From assembly GCA_023974075.1 (NCBI GenBank), contig CM043808.1, positions 19,466,204 to 19,530,203 on the forward strand: a stretch of 64,000 nucleotides of DNA. The letters are read 5' to 3'. Shown piece by piece: positions 61,407 to 64,000 of this stretch. This DNA is from Chaenocephalus aceratus. Its lineage: Eukaryota; Chordata; Actinopteri; Perciformes; Channichthyidae. How positions within the stretch are numbered: position 1 is the first letter of the stretch; every line of letters begins with the position of its first letter. Below the pieces are notes generated by a model that was given only the letters and a program-made list of their open reading frames with translations, searched no databases and was not told the DNA's origin. The translations under genes were made by a program, and so were the position numbers.

Positions 61407-62354
61407 TCACCAAAAACAACCAGAACTTAACAGGCAGAACTCTGTCTCAACACGGGACCCAGCACCTGCGCGGGCCACACTTGGAGCAGAGACATCTAGC
61501 CTGTAAAAGCGGACAAAAGTGAGCGGCGAGGACCAGCTCGCTGCTGCACAGATGTCTTGGATGGAAACACCCTTGAACAAAGCCCAGGATGTAGCCAGGC
61601 CCCGAGTAGAATGAGCACGCAGGCCCATTGGTGCCTGCAAACCCTGACTCGTATAAGCCAGAGCAATCGCTTCCACAATCCAGTGGGAGAGCCGTTGCCT
61701 GGTAACGGGCTTGCCCTTCTGAGGGTTAGCCCAGGATATAAAGAGTTGGTCATTACAACGAAACTCTTTTGACCTGTCCATATAGATGCGTAAAGCACGA
61801 ACTGGACACAGCAAATTCGGCCGCTGTTCCTCAGAGGAACACAGCGGCGGAGGAAATGCCACAATGTCAATTGGGGTACATGAGCCAACCACCTTAGGTA
61901 TAAAGGCAGGGTTGGGCTTCAGCAACACTCTCGTTTGCTCCGGGGCAAACTGAGTGCACGAAGGATGTACAGAGAGCGCATGAATGTCACTGACTCGCTT
62001 GGCAGATGCCAGAGCCAGTAACAGCACTGTCTTCAGTGACAGGTGTTTCATGTCAGCTTCTTCCAGAGGTTCAAATGGAGGTCGAGTGAGCCCATCTAAA
62101 ACCAATGCCAAGTCCCATAAGGGCACCAGTGACCTGGAAACCGGGAGGAGCCTGCGAGCCCCTTTCATAAAACGGCAAACCAAAGGATGTTGGCTAGCCG
62201 TCTTTCCCTCAAAGCTCACATGGCATGCAGCAATAGCAGCCAGGTACACTTTAATCGTAGAGAAAGCTCTGTGTTTATCGATCAAGTCCTGTAGAAATGA
62301 TAGAATCACCCCGACAGGACATGAAAAGAGATGTGTCCATTTTGAAGGCACCAC
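61407..62354 (-). pseudogene. DIRS tyrosine recombinase
   Basis: The frame reads DLIDKHRAFSTIKVYLAAIA at the core-binding part, then the catalytic pattern: arginine in ASAKRVSDIHAL, H-x-x-R in LRAHSTRGLATSW, and the nucleophile tyrosine in FVRFYRLDV. This 315-codon domain is open and could be intact, but the sequence that should precede it is joined through a frame change, so the gene as a whole is marked broken. The enzyme integrates the circular DIRS DNA without a target duplication. Confidence 0.88.
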
Positions 62355-62639
62355 TCCTCAAACACCCTCCATTTACAGTCATAGAGAGACCTGGTGGAGG
62401 AAGCTCTCGCACTCTGAATAGTGTTTATCACCTTCTGAGGGAAGGCCCACTGTATTCAGATTGTACCACTCACGGGCCAGGCCCATATTGCCAAGCGCTC
62501 TGGGTGTGGGTGAAAGATCGCCCCCCCCGCCTGAGACAGTATGTCCCTGCGTAGTGGGAGCTGCCACGGCTGCCCGCACAGCAGCTGATATATCTCCGCC
62601 AGCTAGCCAGCCAGGGGTGGGAACGCGTACAGAAGGACC

Positions 62640-63263
62640 GGAGGCCAAGCGTGCGCGAGCGCGTCCACGCCTAACGGTGCGTTTAAATCGCGCATTGAAA
62701 AGAACAGCTAACATTGAGCATTTTCTTTTGATGCGAACAGATCTACCGCGGCTCGGCCGTAACGCACCCACAGCTGACTCACAATCATTGGATGTAGAGT
62801 CCAGTCTGCATAAAGTGGTGCACCTCTGGACAGCAGATGCGCCCCGAGGTTCATCCCTCCTGGTACGTGTGTCGCTCTCAGAGAGAGGAGACGTCCGCAG
62901 CTCCATAAGATCAGTTTGCGTGCCAGCATGTGTAACTGGAGAGAACGCAAACCCCCTTTGGCGGTTTATATACGATATTGTAGTCGTATTGTCTGTCCTC
63001 ACGAGGACATGATGTCCTCTGAGAAAAGGCAGAAAGCGTTTCAGGGTGAGGAACACCGCTAAAAGCTCCAGATAATTTATGTGTGACCGTTGGAGGTCTC
63101 TGCTCCAGAGACCCCTCACAGGTCGACCTTCGTATATACCCCCCCAGCCCGTCAGACATGCATCTGTGGTGACAACCTTCCGCGATAGGACAGCACCCAT
63201 ACTGTAGGTACGCCCCGTACTAGAAAAGTCAGGTGTAGCCAGTGGCGCAGAGCCATTACGCAT
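62640..63263 (-). pseudogene. DIRS RNase H and following region, frameshifted
   Basis: RNase H signatures are visible: TTDACLTGWGGIYEG (first catalytic aspartate), NYLELLAVFL (glutamate) and VRTDNTTTISYINRQ (second aspartate). Directly after this the protein continues in a second frame (LQLHMLARKLILWSCGRLLS, 62945 downwards) to a stop at about 62708, then a third frame (VDALAHAWPPVLLY) takes over. At least two shifts therefore lie between 62960 and 62640. Confidence 0.85.
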
Positions 63264-63461
63264 TTCATAGTGACCATCACTCTCCGCGCGTCATCCAATC
63301 TGAGGGCAGCTACCCAGCGCTGAAACTCCCTCATGTGTAAGCGTCCCAGTCGTACAACCAGAATGGCTGACGCCATGTAGCCCCAGCCACCGCAGACATG
63401 ATCTGAAGAGAACATATTTGCGTGGCTGGAAATGAGCGAGGCAAGCCCTGAAGGCTATCAC

Positions 63462-64000
63462 TCACTCTGCTGACAAGCGGGCTGTAAAGGGCACCGAATT
63501 CAGGCGTAGGCCCAGGAAGAGTACAGTCTGGGCTGGAGACAACATGCTCTTTTCAGTGTTTATTACAAAACCCAGGTTGAGCAGGTGCTTTACGAGGACA
63601 CTTGTCTGTGTAATAGCCTCTTGCTCCGACTGTGTGAGAAGGAGCCAATCGTCCAGATAAGTTGTCAGGCGAATACCCTGTTGTCTTAACGGGGCTATCG
63701 CGGCTTCCGTACACCGTACAAACACTCGCGGGCTGAGAGACAGACCGAAGGGAAGTACTCTGTACTCGTAACAGACACCCTGAAAGGCGAACCTCAGATA
63801 TTTCCTGTGTGGGTAATATACTGGGATGTGGAAATACGCATCTTTCAGGTCGACTGATGTGAACCAGTCGTTTTGGCGCACGAGACGCAACAGAGATGTG
63901 TGAGTGAGCATTCTGAATTTGTATCTTTTGAGATATTTGTTCAGAGCTCTCAAATCTAGTATAGGCCGAATTCCGTTCCCTTCCCGTTTGGGAACGAGGA
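63462..64000 (-). pseudogene. DIRS reverse transcriptase, partial
   Basis: Open on the minus strand from the window edge: VPKREGNGIRPILDLRALNK, then WFTSVDLKDAYFHIPV and FGLSLSPRVF, with the catalytic YLDD motif in TTYLDDWLLLTQS. Fingers and palm motifs are in normal order; the N-terminal part lies beyond 64000. The frame ends at 63462. Confidence 0.9.

Larger units (their letters stand above)
61150..64000 (-). mobile_element. DIRS retrotransposon, 3' part, runs off the window
   Basis: Minus-strand order: reverse transcriptase (to 63462), RNase H (from about 63190), tyrosine recombinase (to 61407). A tyrosine recombinase instead of an integrase defines DIRS elements, which replicate through a circular intermediate. 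The downstream end holds the GC-rich CGCTACGACGCAGCGTCATT region near 61247, close to the element's terminus; the exact border is not placed. Frames shift several times between the reverse transcriptase and the recombinase, so this copy is decayed. It shares orientation with the LDLRAP1-like gene. Confidence 0.88.

Noticed and set aside
61984..63012. Plus-strand open frames of 145-183 codons
   Set aside because: They lie opposite the DIRS ORFs and lack any domain.

Overview
This is a vertebrate nuclear sequence, almost certainly from a ray-finned (teleost) fish. The evidence is an intron-split fndc4-type gene with canonical GT/AG junctions and a dense set of fish-style mobile elements: Tc1-like transposons, hAT and Harbinger-type non-autonomous elements, L2-like and Rex3/RTE-like LINE tails, a tRNA-derived SINE, and a DIRS retrotransposon with a tyrosine recombinase. 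Nothing bacterial (operons, ribosome binding sites, CRISPR) is present, and most open reading frames are chance or transposon-derived.

Layout. 1-17.3 kb is repeat-rich intergenic DNA: a hAT-type element with a second element nested inside it (1.4-2.3 kb), a long hairpin (4.1 kb), two adjacent copies of a Harbinger-like element that each carry the start of a MADF-domain gene (7.0-8.7 kb), a near-complete Tc1-like transposon (11.2-12.8 kb), and a hAT-type element with a perfect 8-bp target duplication (16.1-17.3 kb). 18.0-40.1 kb is the plus-strand gene fndc4-like: six exons encoding a signal peptide, a fibronectin type III domain, a transmembrane helix and a short cytoplasmic tail. Its exon 5 reading frame stops 8 nt before the exon end, yet the next exon still encodes the tail expected for this family if one base is added, so the C-terminus is either recently frameshifted or misassembled. 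Intron 1 contains, on the minus strand, up to five small putative exons whose phases chain together; they would form an antisense gene that I cannot identify.

40.2-46.1 kb holds a (CA)n microsatellite and an L2-like LINE tail split by a second Tc1-like element. 50.5-58.5 kb holds minus-strand exons of an LDLRAP1 (ARH)-like clathrin adaptor. Two exons match the PTB domain strongly; three downstream ones are less certain. The 5' exons are not found and presumably lie beyond 64 kb. 61.2-64.0 kb is the 3' part of a minus-strand DIRS element (reverse transcriptase, RNase H, tyrosine recombinase) broken by frameshifts, probably sitting inside an intron of the adaptor gene.

The two recognised host genes are unrelated in pathway: one is a small secreted or membrane FNIII protein, the other an endocytic adaptor for LDL-receptor-family tails. 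The strongest leads for follow-up are the C-terminal frameshift of fndc4, the unidentified antisense exon chain in its first intron, and the paired MADF-bearing elements.
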